The notes under the pieces: generated by a model
Told to the model about the DNA's origin: nothing
Seen by the model: the letters and a program-made list of their open reading frames with translations, nothing else
Databases searched by the model: none
Translations under genes and position numbers: made by a program
DNA from: Vibrio sp. Isolate32
GTDB lineage: Bacteria; Pseudomonadota; Gammaproteobacteria; Enterobacterales; Vibrionaceae
Assembly: GCF_022397955.1 (NCBI RefSeq)
Contig: NZ_JAKEUQ010000013.1
Location: 1-64,000 of the forward strand
Length of the DNA stretch: 64,000 nucleotides
Reading direction: 5' to 3'
Shown here: in pieces, positions 1-8,852 of the stretch
How the letters are laid out: each line of letters begins with the position of its first letter
How positions within the stretch are numbered: the first letter of the stretch is position 1

Positions 1-236
1 CATTCATGACACTTAATTCTTCGTGTTTGAACCGAGAGCTCAACAGGAACACCGAGCAACATGGCCTCTTTTACATGACGCCATTGATACTCATGGATAG
101 CCTCGGCCTCAAGACCACAAGGGCATTTTGCCTCAGAGTTAGGTTTAAGAGTCAGGGTAATAAGTGATGCTGTCTGGTGAGACTTTACTATTTTAAAGCC
201 TTCCCAGAATGAAGATAGGAAAGTATGATTCGGCAT
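1..236 (-). CDS. ISL3-family transposase, N-terminal part (cut by window edge)
   Basis: A reading frame starts at an ATG (234-236, minus strand) and runs off the left edge, giving about 78 residues. The start of the protein reads MPNHTFLSSFWEGFKIVKSH. It then shows a zinc-finger-like pattern, CPCGLEAEAIHEYQWRHV followed by an RRIKCHE segment. Spaced cysteines, a histidine-containing stretch and a final RR..C are typical of the N-terminal zinc-binding domain of ISL3-family transposases. The DDE catalytic domain would lie outside the window, so it cannot be said whether the element is intact. The family assignment rests on the zinc-finger pattern alone. Confidence 0.7.
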   Translation of the reverse strand, partial: MPNHTFLSSFWEGFKIVKSHQTASLITLTLKPNSEAKCPCGLEAEAIHEYQWRHVKEAMLLGVPVELSVQTRRIKCHE

Positions 237-297
237 GGAAACGGTAGTTTGTGTATGATTTTTGTTTGGCGACTAAACCCTATCACTTACTACCGTT
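1..297 (-). mobile_element. End of an ISL3-like insertion sequence (boundary approximate)
   Basis: The transposase fragment starts only about 60 bp inside an A/T-rich border, as expected for the promoter-proximal end of an insertion sequence. The other terminus is outside the window, so the terminal inverted repeat and target duplication cannot be verified. The right limit given here is the end of the border hairpin and is only a guess. The element sits downstream of the carbonic anhydrase gene and does not interrupt a recognisable gene in the window. Confidence 0.45.
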
Positions 298-304
298 TTT
301 TTTG
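240..304 (+). terminator. Hairpin plus T-run at the IS border
   Basis: Perfect 9-bp arms AACGGTAGT (240-248) and ACTACCGTT (289-297) enclose a 40-nt loop. The right arm continues into a run of eight T on the plus strand (296-303). It could stop transcription moving rightward out of the element, or form part of its terminal structure. The long loop makes it weaker than a classical terminator. Confidence 0.4.
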
Positions 305-336
305 TTTTTAGTTCCCGCTAATCCGCGATGAACCTT

Positions 337-366
337 AAAAAAGCCCGCTTGATGCGGGCTTTTTGT
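337..366 (-). terminator. Rho-independent terminator of the carbonic anhydrase gene
   Basis: AGCCCGC and GCGGGCT arms around a short loop are flanked by A-run and T-run on opposite sides, so the hairpin can act in both directions. It lies 17 bp beyond the stop codon of the minus-strand carbonic anhydrase gene. Confidence 0.85.
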
Positions 367-382
367 ATTTTGATTGAGATAA

Positions 383-1051
383 TTAGCTTTGTTGGCTAAG
401 AAGAGGCGTCGTTAAGATTTTATTGATAGCTTCTAAGTGGCTGTTCTCTAGGGTATCGTTACTTGAGCAACGTACGCCAAGATCTTGCAATTTGCCATCG
501 CCAATACCATAAACCACACCGTGGATTTCAACGTCTTGTCCACGCTCCCACGCATTTTGCATTATGGTTGAGTTGCCTAGGTTATAAACCTGTTCTGCGA
601 CGTTAATTTCGCATAACTTGTCACCCCATTGCTCACGAGGTAGCCCTTCGATTTGCTTACGGTATTTTAGGTAGTTGTCACGGATGTGAAGTAACCAGTT
701 ATTGATAAGGCCAAGTTTAGGGTTATCAATCGCCGCATTAACACCACCACAGCCATAGTGACCACAGACAATAATGTGTTTAACTTTGAGTACATCGACG
801 GCGTACTGCACAACTGAGAGGCAGTTTAAGTCGGTATGAACCACTTGGTTGGCCACATTTCGGTGAACAAACAGTTCGCCAGAATACAAACCAGTGAGAC
901 GCTCGGCCGGAACACGGCTATCTGAGCAGCCTATCCATAGAAAACCGGGGCTTTGGCCCTCTTCAAGCGTTGTAAAATACTCAGGTCGTTGAGAGCGAAT
1001 TTCTTCTGACCATTTAGAGTTGTTTTCAAAAAGCTGTTTAATCTCTGGCAT
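383..1051 (-). CDS. can: Beta-class carbonic anhydrase
   Basis: This cytoplasmic zinc enzyme interconverts CO2 and bicarbonate. The 222-residue length fits the proteobacterial Can type. The zinc ligands are visible: Cys42, Asp44 and Arg46 in CSDSR, then His98 and Cys101 in GHYGCGG. The Asp/Arg dyad is characteristic of the beta class. The start is an ATG preceded by an AAGGGATG ribosome-binding region. The gene is divergent from a SulP anion transporter 245 bp away. As inference, the pair could work together, with uptake of bicarbonate coupled to intracellular hydration or dehydration. In E. coli can neighbours yadGH, and here yadGH also lies close by. Confidence 0.95.
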   Translation of the reverse strand: MPEIKQLFENNSKWSEEIRSQRPEYFTTLEEGQSPGFLWIGCSDSRVPAERLTGLYSGELFVHRNVANQVVHTDLNCLSVVQYAVDVLKVKHIIVCGHYGCGGVNAAIDNPKLGLINNWLLHIRDNYLKYRKQIEGLPREQWGDKLCEINVAEQVYNLGNSTIMQNAWERGQDVEIHGVVYGIGDGKLQDLGVRCSSNDTLENSHLEAINKILTTPLLSQQS

Positions 1052-1295
1052 TTTGCGTTTTACATCCCTTAATTAAGAATCTCAACTATACACAATGTTA
1101 CAAATTCAATCTCGTAAAAACTGTGTCAAATAGTACTCATCTGACGTGTACTAGTCGTTAAAATCATTAACTTAGTGTAGAAGCTATGATCCGGTTATAA
1201 GACATGAATAATGTGATTGAATTAACACTTTCTGAACACTTGATACATTTGTTAAAGTGATAAGGTTTGTCATTTCATCATCAGGAAGGTGTGTT

Positions 1296-2969
1296 TTGTT
1301 TGGAAGTCGTTTTACGGATATCAATCTCAAAGGGGATATGTTTGGCGGTGTGACTACAGCCATCATCTCGTTACCTTTAGCGTTGGCATTTGGTGTTGCT
1401 TCCGGTGCGGGAGCTGAAGCTGGCTTGTGGGGCGCCATCATGGTTGGCCTATTTGCAGCATTGTTTGGTGGTTCGAGTAGTCTGATTTCTGAACCTACTG
1501 GCCCAATGACGGTGATCATGACAGCCGTAATGACGAGCATGGTAGCTAAATATCCTGAAACGGGTATGGCCATGACCTTTACTGTTGTGATGATGGCCGG
1601 TGCATTTCAGATATTACTTGGCACGTTAAAGTTAGGAAAATACGTTACTTTGATGCCATATAGCGTGATCTCCGGATTTATGTCGGGTATTGGCGTTATT
1701 CTGATCATCTTGCAGCTGTCTCCATTGTTAGGACATGCTGCTCCATCAGGTGGTGTAATGGGCACACTCTCTGCTTTGCCTGATACGCTAGCAAACTTAA
1801 AAGTGAGTGAGCTATTTCTAGGTGCACTGACGCTCGGTATTCTGTTTGGTTTCCCAGCTAAGTATCGTAAATATGTACCGGCGCAACTGGTCGCGCTTGT
1901 GGCCGTCACTCTGTTGTCAGTTATCTTTTTCGATACCGATTCTATTCGCCGTATTGGTGAAATCCCAGCCGGTCTGCCTTCTCTCGTTATCCCTACGATC
2001 AGCGCTGAACAATTCACTAAGATGGTTATTGATGCCTTAGTACTGGGTACTCTTGGCTGTATTGATACGCTTCTGACCGCGGTTATCGGAGATTCACTGA
2101 CTCGTAAAGAGCATGATTCAGACAAAGAACTTCGCGGCCAAGGCATTGCGAATATGATCTCTGGTCTATTTGGTGCACTACCTGGTGCGGGTGCAACCAT
2201 GGGGACCGTGACTAATATTCAGGTGGGGGCGCGTTCTCCGCTTTCTGGTGTGATCCGAGCTCTAGTATTAGCGCTCGTAGTATTGGTTGCAGGTGGGTTG
2301 ACTGAACCTATCCCAATGGCGGTGCTGGCTGGTATTGCTATGTACGTTGGTTTCAACATTCTTGATTGGAGTTTCATTCAGCGTGCGCACAAGGTGAGTT
2401 ATGCCGGTATGGGCGTGATGTACGGTGTAATGCTATTGACCGTATTCGTTGACCTGATCATCGCGGTCGGGCTGGGTGTGTTTATCTCGAATATCCTAAT
2501 TATCGAAAGATTGAGCCGAGAGCAAGCTAGACAAGTTAAGGCGATCAGTGATGGTGATGATGAAGACGATATTCCATTGACTGATAGTGAACGCCAACTG
2601 CTTGATAATGCAAATGGTAAGGTTTTGTTCTTCTATCTATCAGGGCCGATGATCTTCAGTGTCTCAAAGGCTATTTCACGTCAGCACTCAAGTATCTCGG
2701 ATTATGAAGCGATGATTCTAGACCTGACGGATGTGCCTATGATTGATGTCACTGTTGGCCTTGCGCTAGAGAATGCGATTAAAGATGCATTGGATGCGCA
2801 GTGTGAGGTGTACCTGCTGTGTCCTAATGAGAATACTCGTCTGCAACTAGAGAAGTTCCACGTAATTGACCTAGTGCCGGAATCGAACACTTATCGCTTC
2901 AGATATGAAGCCCTGACAGCGGCAACAAGCTATGTCGACAGAGATGAACATCAATTTGAGTCAGTTTAA
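1296..2969 (+). CDS. SulP-family anion transporter with STAS domain
   Basis: This inner-membrane SLC26/SulP carrier probably imports bicarbonate or sulfate. The N-terminal roughly 400 residues are strongly hydrophobic with the family segment SEPTGPMTVIMTAV near residues 60-75. An acidic linker (DGDDEDDIPLTDSE) leads to a C-terminal STAS domain at about residues 440-545. I chose the TTG at 1296 because a strong AGGAAGG ribosome-binding site (1283-1289) sits 6 bp before it. An upstream GTG at 1257 would add 13 residues but lacks such a site. Divergence from carbonic anhydrase suggests bicarbonate as substrate; this is inference, since SulP specificity cannot be read from sequence by eye. Confidence 0.88.
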   Translation: MFGSRFTDINLKGDMFGGVTTAIISLPLALAFGVASGAGAEAGLWGAIMVGLFAALFGGSSSLISEPTGPMTVIMTAVMTSMVAKYPETGMAMTFTVVMMAGAFQILLGTLKLGKYVTLMPYSVISGFMSGIGVILIILQLSPLLGHAAPSGGVMGTLSALPDTLANLKVSELFLGALTLGILFGFPAKYRKYVPAQLVALVAVTLLSVIFFDTDSIRRIGEIPAGLPSLVIPTISAEQFTKMVIDALVLGTLGCIDTLLTAVIGDSLTRKEHDSDKELRGQGIANMISGLFGALPGAGATMGTVTNIQVGARSPLSGVIRALVLALVVLVAGGLTEPIPMAVLAGIAMYVGFNILDWSFIQRAHKVSYAGMGVMYGVMLLTVFVDLIIAVGLGVFISNILIIERLSREQARQVKAISDGDDEDDIPLTDSERQLLDNANGKVLFFYLSGPMIFSVSKAISRQHSSISDYEAMILDLTDVPMIDVTVGLALENAIKDALDAQCEVYLLCPNENTRLQLEKFHVIDLVPESNTYRFRYEALTAATSYVDRDEHQFESV

Positions 2970-3028
2970 TTATTCTTTAATAAGATGACATGAATGAGCC
3001 ATAGACGCTCAACTTATGACGGACCATT

Positions 3029-3064
3029 AATGCCGTTAAGTGAATAACTTAGCGGCATTTTTAT
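3029..3064 (+). terminator. Terminator of the SulP gene
   Basis: AATGCCGTTAAG pairs with CTTAGCGGCATT (one G-T pair) and is followed by five T, 60 bp past the SulP stop codon. The rest of the 318-bp space up to yadG (2970-3287) shows no ORF or convincing operator. Confidence 0.85.
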
Positions 3065-3287
3065 ATTTGTTGAACGCTGATTTCCTCTTCACCGTAGTTA
3101 ACATTCTTACTTGTTCTCCAAAGAAACTCTCACACGATATTTGTATTAATCGTTATTCAACGATAAACTTGTTTGCAAAATGGCCGCGTACATTATCTTG
3201 AGCTAGTTTAACTGGTTCATTTCAGGTTTCGTTCTCTTCATCCTGTCCGGCTAACCACACTATTTATAGCAAATGGCAATCATCTCT

Positions 3288-4205
3288 ATGTATGCATTAG
3301 AAATTGAGCAATTAAGAAAAACTTATGCTGGTGGCTTCGAGGCACTTAAAGGCATCAGTTTACAGGTAGCAAAAGGTGACTTTTACGCGCTTCTTGGTCC
3401 AAATGGTGCGGGTAAATCAACCACAATTGGTGTTATCTCTTCACTGGTAAATAAAACTTCAGGCAAGGTTCAAGTGTTCGGTTACGACATTGATACCGAT
3501 CTGGAGTTGGCGAAGCAGAACTTAGGTCTAGTGCCTCAAGAGTTCAACTTTAACCCGTTCGAAACCGTCGAACAGATAGTGTTGCAACAGGCGGGCTATT
3601 ACGGCGTGCCAAAAGCATTAGCGAAAGAACGAGCGAAAAAGTACCTATCTCAACTCGATTTGTGGGAAAAGCGTGGCGAACGTGCGAGAAACTTGTCTGG
3701 TGGTATGAAGCGTCGTTTGATGATCGCGCGTGCATTGATGCATGAACCTCATTTGTTGATCCTTGATGAACCAACAGCTGGCGTTGATATTGAACTGCGT
3801 CGTTCAATGTGGGAGTTCCTAAAAGAGATCAACGAAAAGCAGGGCATTACCATTATCTTGACGACGCACTACCTAGAAGAAGCAGAAATGTTGTGTCGTA
3901 ACATTGGCATCATTAATCGCGGTGAGCTAATTGAGAACACAACAATGAAAGCGTTGTTGGGCAAGTTGAGTGCGGAGACCTTTATTTTGGATCTGGAAGT
4001 GGGGGCGACTGAACCTAAGCTTGAAGGCGTTAATAGCCAAGTGATGGTCAATGGCTCGCTAGAAATCGAAATCGACAAGAACCTAGGTTTGAATACCATC
4101 TTTGCTCAATTGAGCGAGCAACAGGTTAAAGTCCTCTCTATGCGTAACAAAGCAAACCGTCTAGAAGAGCTATTTGTAAGTATCGTCCGTGAAGGGAGTA
4201 AATAA
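3288..4205 (+). CDS. yadG: ABC transporter ATPase YadG
   Basis: This is the nucleotide-binding subunit of an ABC-2-type exporter of unknown substrate. Walker A GPNGAGKST lies at about residues 37-45, the signature LSGGMKRR near 135 and Walker B LLILDEPTAG near 155, followed by the H-loop TTHYLEEAE. Length is 305 residues, close to the 308 I recall for E. coli YadG. I chose the ATG at 3288 because the protein then begins MYALEIEQLRKTY, in line with E. coli. An ATG at 3273 would add five residues, and neither has a clear ribosome-binding site. It is translationally linked to the downstream permease gene, which starts 1 bp after this stop codon. Confidence 0.9.
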   Translation: MYALEIEQLRKTYAGGFEALKGISLQVAKGDFYALLGPNGAGKSTTIGVISSLVNKTSGKVQVFGYDIDTDLELAKQNLGLVPQEFNFNPFETVEQIVLQQAGYYGVPKALAKERAKKYLSQLDLWEKRGERARNLSGGMKRRLMIARALMHEPHLLILDEPTAGVDIELRRSMWEFLKEINEKQGITIILTTHYLEEAEMLCRNIGIINRGELIENTTMKALLGKLSAETFILDLEVGATEPKLEGVNSQVMVNGSLEIEIDKNLGLNTIFAQLSEQQVKVLSMRNKANRLEELFVSIVREGSK

Positions 4206-4206
4206 T

Positions 4207-4977
4207 ATGTACAGCCTATATTGGACAGCTTTCTGCAGTTTGTTGACCAAAGAGATTAATCGCTTCACGCGCATCTGGGTGCAAACTTTGGTGCCACCAG
4301 CAATTACCATGACGCTTTACTTCATCATCTTCGGCAACCTGATTGGTGCGCGTATTGGTGAAATGAACGGCTTTAGCTACATGGAATATATTGTGCCCGG
4401 CCTGATCATGATGTCAGTGATCACCAACTCGTACTCCAACGTTGCTTCGTCGTTCTTTAGTGCTAAATTCCAGAAGAACATTGAAGAGTTGCTTGTAGCA
4501 CCTGTTCCTAACTACGTGATTATCGCCGGCTTCGTAATGGGTGGTGTAGTTCGTGGCTTGTTAGTGGGTACCATAGTAACGTTCGTGTCGTTGTTCTTTG
4601 TCGACCTACAAGTTGACCATTGGGGCGTGATTATAGCGACGGTATTTTTAACTTCAGTTGTGTTCGCTCTGGGTGGCTTGATTAACGCTGTGTTCGCACG
4701 CACGTTTGATGATATCTCGATCATTCCGACCTTCATCCTGACGCCTCTGACTTATCTTGGCGGTGTGTTCTACTCGATCAGTCTATTACCTGAATTCTGG
4801 CAAGGTGTATCGAAGTTGAACCCTATCGTGTACATGGTTAACGCGTTCAGATATGGCTTCTTGGGTGTGTCTGATGTGGGTATTGTGACGTCGTTTGGTG
4901 TATTGGGTGTGTTTATCGTAGCGTTGTATGGCATTGCACACTACCTAGTGACTAAGGGTATCGGCTTACGCAGTTAA
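4207..4977 (+). CDS. yadH: ABC-2-type permease YadH
   Basis: This is the membrane subunit partnering YadG. The 256 residues match the E. coli YadH length and contain about six hydrophobic segments. The family hallmark appears near residue 180 (TFILTPLTYLGGVFYSISLLP, split here by memory rather than alignment). The start at 4207 is supported by a GAAGGGAG ribosome-binding site in the tail of yadG. A longer reading frame beginning at 4189 inside yadG lacks one. The exported substrate is unknown; related ABC-2 systems move polysaccharides or drugs. Confidence 0.9.
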   Translation: MYSLYWTAFCSLLTKEINRFTRIWVQTLVPPAITMTLYFIIFGNLIGARIGEMNGFSYMEYIVPGLIMMSVITNSYSNVASSFFSAKFQKNIEELLVAPVPNYVIIAGFVMGGVVRGLLVGTIVTFVSLFFVDLQVDHWGVIIATVFLTSVVFALGGLINAVFARTFDDISIIPTFILTPLTYLGGVFYSISLLPEFWQGVSKLNPIVYMVNAFRYGFLGVSDVGIVTSFGVLGVFIVALYGIAHYLVTKGIGLRS

Positions 4978-5022
4978 TACCAGTCGTAGTAAATAACTGG
5001 TTACCCAGAATCGCAGGCAAAG

Positions 5023-5052
5023 AAAAAGGTCGATATTACATCGACCTTTTTT
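5023..5052. terminator. Bidirectional terminator between yadH and panC
   Basis: AAAAAGGTCGAT and ATCGACCTTTTTT arms form a hairpin with A-run and T-run on the two sides. It serves both convergent genes, 45 bp after yadH and 63 bp after panC. Confidence 0.9.
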
Positions 5053-5115
5053 GTATCTTTCGTTTGTGCTTTTACTTCGCGTTAGGAGCTGGTCTACGTA
5101 AAGAGCAAAAAGCGA

Positions 5116-6006
5116 TTACTCAGCGGTTTCTTCTTTCACTTCTTCTTTGGTTTCCGTTACCAAATCTAAAACTTGGTTGTCGATAAGGCGAGTCTTACCT
5201 AGGAAAGCCGACATTAGAATCACAGCTTGAGTCGATTCTGGAGTGATCGCTTGGAGCGTTTTCGCATCACAAATGAATATTTCATCTGGTTGCAGATCTG
5301 CAGCGCGTAGCTGGTCGGTTGCATCTTCAATCACTGATGCGTAGTCATCGCGACCACCACGAATAGCACTGCTGATCCAGCGCATAGTACGCGCTAGAAC
5401 TGGCGCTCGTTGGCGCTCGTCAATCGTTAGGTTGCTATTGCGAGAGCTCATTGCTAAGCCATCCATTTCACGAACGGTCGCAACGCCCACAACTTTAATG
5501 TCCAACGCTAAGTCAGTGGTCATCTGGCGAATAACAGCAAGCTGCTGGAAGTCTTTTTTGCCGAAGCATGCAAAATCTGGCTGAACAATGTTAAACAGCT
5601 TGGTGACAATCGTCGCTACACCACGGAAGTGACCTGGGCGAGATGCACCTTCAAGCATGTGAGATATGCCTGGAACCTCAACAAACGTCTGTTTGTCTAA
5701 TCCCTCTGGGTACATAACCTCTGGCGTGGGTGTAAATACTAACTCAACACCTTCACCTGTTAGTTTGCTTAAATCTGCTTCTAATGTGCGAGGATAGTTG
5801 TTTAGGTCGTCGGCACGGTCAAACTGCATTGGGTTTACAAAAATGCTTACCACTACAATGTCTGCTAGTTCACGAGCTTTCTTTACCAGAGTAAGGTGGC
5901 CTTCATGCAGGTTTCCCATTGTCGGTACAAAAGCAACCGTACGTCCATCACGCTTAAACTGTTTAATCTGCTCACGAAGAGCCGCTATTTCAGCAAAAGT
6001 TTGCAT
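5116..6006 (-). CDS. panC: Pantothenate synthetase (pantoate-beta-alanine ligase)
   Basis: PanC condenses pantoate with beta-alanine using ATP to give pantothenate, the coenzyme A precursor. The adenylate-forming HxGH motif is visible as His34 and His37 in [13 protein letters not shown], and the ATP-binding GKKDFQQL and AMSSRN segments follow. At 296 residues it is slightly longer than the usual roughly 283. The extra part is a lysine/glutamate-rich tail ([11 protein letters not shown]). The gene lies 8 bp behind panB in one operon with pcnB and folK. panD, which sits beside panC in E. coli, is absent here, so beta-alanine must come from another locus. Confidence 0.96.
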   Translation of the reverse strand: MQTFAEIAALREQIKQFKRDGRTVAFVPTMGNLHEGHLTLVKKARELADIVVVSIFVNPMQFDRADDLNNYPRTLEADLSKLTGEGVELVFTPTPEVMYPEGLDKQTFVEVPGISHMLEGASRPGHFRGVATIVTKLFNIVQPDFACFGKKDFQQLAVIRQMTTDLALDIKVVGVATVREMDGLAMSSRNSNLTIDERQRAPVLARTMRWISSAIRGGRDDYASVIEDATDQLRAADLQPDEIFICDAKTLQAITPESTQAVILMSAFLGKTRLIDNQVLDLVTETKEEVKEETAE

Positions 6007-6014
6007 ACTTACTC

Positions 6015-6809
6015 CTAAGCAATTGTATGAGCTTCATCAGGGAAGCGCGCGCTCTCTACTTCTTCTTTGTATAGAGCTACTGCCTTACGCATATCACCTG
6101 TTTCTGCTAGGAAATTCTTAGAGAACTTCGGCATGTAGTTCGCAGAAATACCGAACATGTCATGCATAACCAAGATCTGACCATCGGTAACATTACCTGC
6201 GCCGATACCGATTACTGGCACGTGACAAGCTTCTGTAATTCGTTTTGCCAATGAAGCTGGCACACATTCAAGTAGAACGATTTGAGCACCTGCGTTTTGT
6301 AGGGCGAGTGCGTCAGCAACCATTTTATCTGCTTGATCGTCGTCGCGACCTTGAACCTTGTAACCACCAAAGATGTTCACAGATTGAGGCGTTAAGCCTA
6401 AGTGCGCACATACTGGTACTGCGCGTTCTGTTAGCATTTTCACAGTATCAACCAACCAGCTTCCGCCTTCGATTTTTACCATGTTCGCGCCAGCACGCAT
6501 CAAGGTAGCTGCGCTCTCACAAGCTTGCTCTGGCGTTGCGTAGCTCATGAAAGGCATGTCAGTCATAAGAAGACAGTTCGGGCTACCAGCACGCACTGAG
6601 CGCGTATGGTAAGCAATGTCTTCAACAGTTACTGGTAATGTATCGTTATGGCCTTGTAAAACCATACCCAGTGAATCACCGACAAGCAGAACTGGCATTT
6701 CTTGGCTTTCGAATAATTGAGCAAAGCTCGCATCATAAGCCGTCGAAGTCGCGAATTTACGGCCTTCACGTTTGCATTTGATCAGGTCGTTAATGGTTAC
6801 TTTTTTCAT
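6015..6809 (-). CDS. panB: 3-methyl-2-oxobutanoate hydroxymethyltransferase
   Basis: PanB transfers a hydroxymethyl group from methylene-tetrahydrofolate to alpha-ketoisovalerate, forming ketopantoate. The 264-residue length is standard. Conserved blocks are visible: [12 protein letters not shown] near residue 23, [19 protein letters not shown] near 43 with the metal-binding Asp, and [19 protein letters not shown] toward the C-terminus. A GGAAAACC ribosome-binding region precedes the ATG. It lies between folK (22 bp upstream) and panC (8 bp downstream), so folate and pantothenate synthesis are co-transcribed. That makes sense because PanB consumes a folate cofactor. Confidence 0.96.
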   Translation of the reverse strand: MKKVTINDLIKCKREGRKFATSTAYDASFAQLFESQEMPVLLVGDSLGMVLQGHNDTLPVTVEDIAYHTRSVRAGSPNCLLMTDMPFMSYATPEQACESAATLMRAGANMVKIEGGSWLVDTVKMLTERAVPVCAHLGLTPQSVNIFGGYKVQGRDDDQADKMVADALALQNAGAQIVLLECVPASLAKRITEACHVPVIGIGAGNVTDGQILVMHDMFGISANYMPKFSKNFLAETGDMRKAVALYKEEVESARFPDEAHTIA

Positions 6810-6831
6810 TGGTTTTCCTTAATGCGCTTGG

Positions 6832-7317
6832 CTATTGTTGCCAAACATTGAGCCCGTTCTTATCTACTATTTTCAGTAGTTCTGTCAGCTCAGTCCCATC
6901 AGGGAGTTGTAAACTTGGTGCGATTTCAGCAAGCGGATAGAGTACAAACTCTCGTTCTTTCATTCCATAATGAGGAACGGTTAAGCGCTCTGAATCGATC
7001 ACCTCATTGCCGTATAACACAATGTCGAGATCCAAGGTTCTTGGACCCCAACGTTCGTCTTTACGGACGCGCCCTTGCTCTAACTCGATCTTTTGAGTGC
7101 AATCAAGCAGTTCAATTGGCGTTAATTCGGTTTGGATAGCGACTACCGCGTTGATGTAGTCTGGTTGATTTTGCGGCCCCATTGGAGTGCTACTATATAG
7201 CTGAGAGGTCGCAATAAACGTTGATCGCGGTAGGCTTTTTAGCGTTTCGATAGCCAAATTTGCTTGGCTAACTGGGTCGGCAAGGTTGCTGCCGACCGCA
7301 ATGTAAGCAGTTATCAT
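6832..7317 (-). CDS. folK: 6-hydroxymethyl-7,8-dihydropterin pyrophosphokinase
   Basis: FolK (HPPK) transfers pyrophosphate from ATP to hydroxymethyl-dihydropterin in folate synthesis. The 161-residue protein shows the N-terminal AVGSNLADP segment and the family signature RWGPRTLDLDIVLYG near residues 88-103. That signature carries the two aspartates that bind magnesium. The ATG overlaps the last codons of pcnB by 4 bp, implying translational coupling. The pcnB-folK pairing is conserved in gammaproteobacteria such as E. coli. Confidence 0.96.
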   Translation of the reverse strand: MITAYIAVGSNLADPVSQANLAIETLKSLPRSTFIATSQLYSSTPMGPQNQPDYINAVVAIQTELTPIELLDCTQKIELEQGRVRKDERWGPRTLDLDIVLYGNEVIDSERLTVPHYGMKEREFVLYPLAEIAPSLQLPDGTELTELLKIVDKNGLNVWQQ

Positions 7318-8669
7318 TCGGATTGCTTACTCTTTTTGTTTCGGTAAGTCTTACGGCGACGATGGCCTGACTTTGATGGTGCAGCAACGTCGTTAGCCAT
7401 TGCTTGACGCATGTTGCGACCTGCGGTCTGGTAACGCTCCCACCATTTTGCTAACTCTTTGGTTTCGCCACCTTCAATCTCCCCACGCATTTCTAGGAAA
7501 TCGTAGCCTGCACGGAACTTGTTGAGCTCCATTAGACGAACAGCGCGTTTACCGTTGCGACGAGGCAGTCGAAGTTGCAGTTGCCAAACTTCGCGAATGG
7601 TTGCGGTGTGACGACGAGGAATAGCAATAGACTTTACTTGCTGATCAAGAATGATGTTACTCGCTTCCATGATCGCATCGTAGTGTGCCATACCCTGTTC
7701 AGCGACAAGTTTGTCTGCCAGCTTGTTCATTGGGTACCAAAGCATCGCTGCGAACATAAATGCTGGGTTTACTCGCTTACCATCTTCGATGCGAAGGTCG
7801 GTTGAATCGAGAACCAAATCAAGCATCTGCTCTGTGTGAGAGTCGTAATCTTCTGTGAAGTGTTCTGCTACTGCTGGGAACATATGTTGGAATAGATTGT
7901 ACTCGCGCATCAGGTGGTAGGTTTCTAAACCGTGACCTGATTGCAGTAATTTTAGAGACTCTTCGTAAAGGCGCGCTGCTGGGATGTCTTTTAGAAGGTG
8001 CGCCAAACCTTCAATTGGGTCAGCGGTGTCTTCTTCAATATCGAAATCCAGCTTCGCCGAGAAACGCATTGCACGTAGCATACGTACAGGGTCTTCACGG
8101 TAGCGTGTCTCTGGATCGCCAATTAGACGGATCAGCTTGTCTTCTAAATCTTCTACACCACCTGCGTAATCGTGGATGCTGTAGTCTGCAATGTTGTAGT
8201 ACATCGCATTGATAGTGAAATCGCGACGCTCTGCATCTTCATCAACACTGCCGTACACGTTGTCGCGTAATAGCATGCCTTCTTTCGATTGTGCAGATAC
8301 GTTTTTAGATGGTTCTTGATGGTGACCTCGGAAAGTTGCCACCTCAATGATGTCACGACCAAACATGATGTGTGCCAAGCGGAAACGGCGACCGATTAGG
8401 CGGCAGTTTCGGAACAGGTTCTTGATCTGCTCTGGCGTAGCGTTGGTCGCAATATCAAAATCTTTTGGTTGAGAGCCAAGTAAGATATCACGCACACCAC
8501 CACCGACTAAAAATGCGTCAAAACCCGCACCATTCAGGCGATATAGTACTTTTAGTGCGTTATCGCTGATCTGCTTACGTGAAATATTGTGCTCTTGGCG
8601 AGTATAAATATTCAGTGCTAGTTCGTGGAATCCGCGTTGTTCGCTTGGGGTATTGTCGTTTGTATTCAT
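7314..8669 (-). CDS. pcnB: Poly(A) polymerase I
   Basis: PcnB adds 3' poly(A) tails that mark RNAs for decay. The nucleotidyltransferase core is at about residues 40-190: FLVGGGVRDILLG, then KDFDIATNATPEQI with the catalytic Asp pair, then RRDFTINAMYYN. The C-terminus is strongly basic (HRRRKTYRNKKSK), as in E. coli PcnB where it binds RNA. At 451 residues it is near the family length. The ATG at 8669 lacks a strong ribosome-binding site. The frame stays open upstream, and E. coli uses a rare AUU start, so a non-ATG upstream start is possible. It heads the pcnB-folK-panB-panC operon. Confidence 0.93.
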   Translation of the reverse strand: MNTNDNTPSEQRGFHELALNIYTRQEHNISRKQISDNALKVLYRLNGAGFDAFLVGGGVRDILLGSQPKDFDIATNATPEQIKNLFRNCRLIGRRFRLAHIMFGRDIIEVATFRGHHQEPSKNVSAQSKEGMLLRDNVYGSVDEDAERRDFTINAMYYNIADYSIHDYAGGVEDLEDKLIRLIGDPETRYREDPVRMLRAMRFSAKLDFDIEEDTADPIEGLAHLLKDIPAARLYEESLKLLQSGHGLETYHLMREYNLFQHMFPAVAEHFTEDYDSHTEQMLDLVLDSTDLRIEDGKRVNPAFMFAAMLWYPMNKLADKLVAEQGMAHYDAIMEASNIILDQQVKSIAIPRRHTATIREVWQLQLRLPRRNGKRAVRLMELNKFRAGYDFLEMRGEIEGGETKELAKWWERYQTAGRNMRQAMANDVAAPSKSGHRRRKTYRNKKSKQSE

Positions 8670-8852
8670 TAGTTTAGAACAAAGTAGGTATCGCCAACTT
8701 TGTTTTTCTCTTAGTCCAAAGTGGTAGTGCAGAGTTTAATTGCGGCTAATAATAGCTTAGCGCGAGCCATTTGAGAACATCGTCTGCTTAACCACAGTGG
8801 TTGGTTATGGCATTTTTGTGTGTCGTTTGTACTATTTGCCGTGAGTTTTGAG

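Noticed and set aside
1184..2200. Minus-strand ORFs of 129 and 197 codons opposite the SulP gene
   Set aside because: They are antisense to a well-supported membrane protein gene, have low-complexity Thr/Pro/Ser-rich translations and no ribosome-binding sites.
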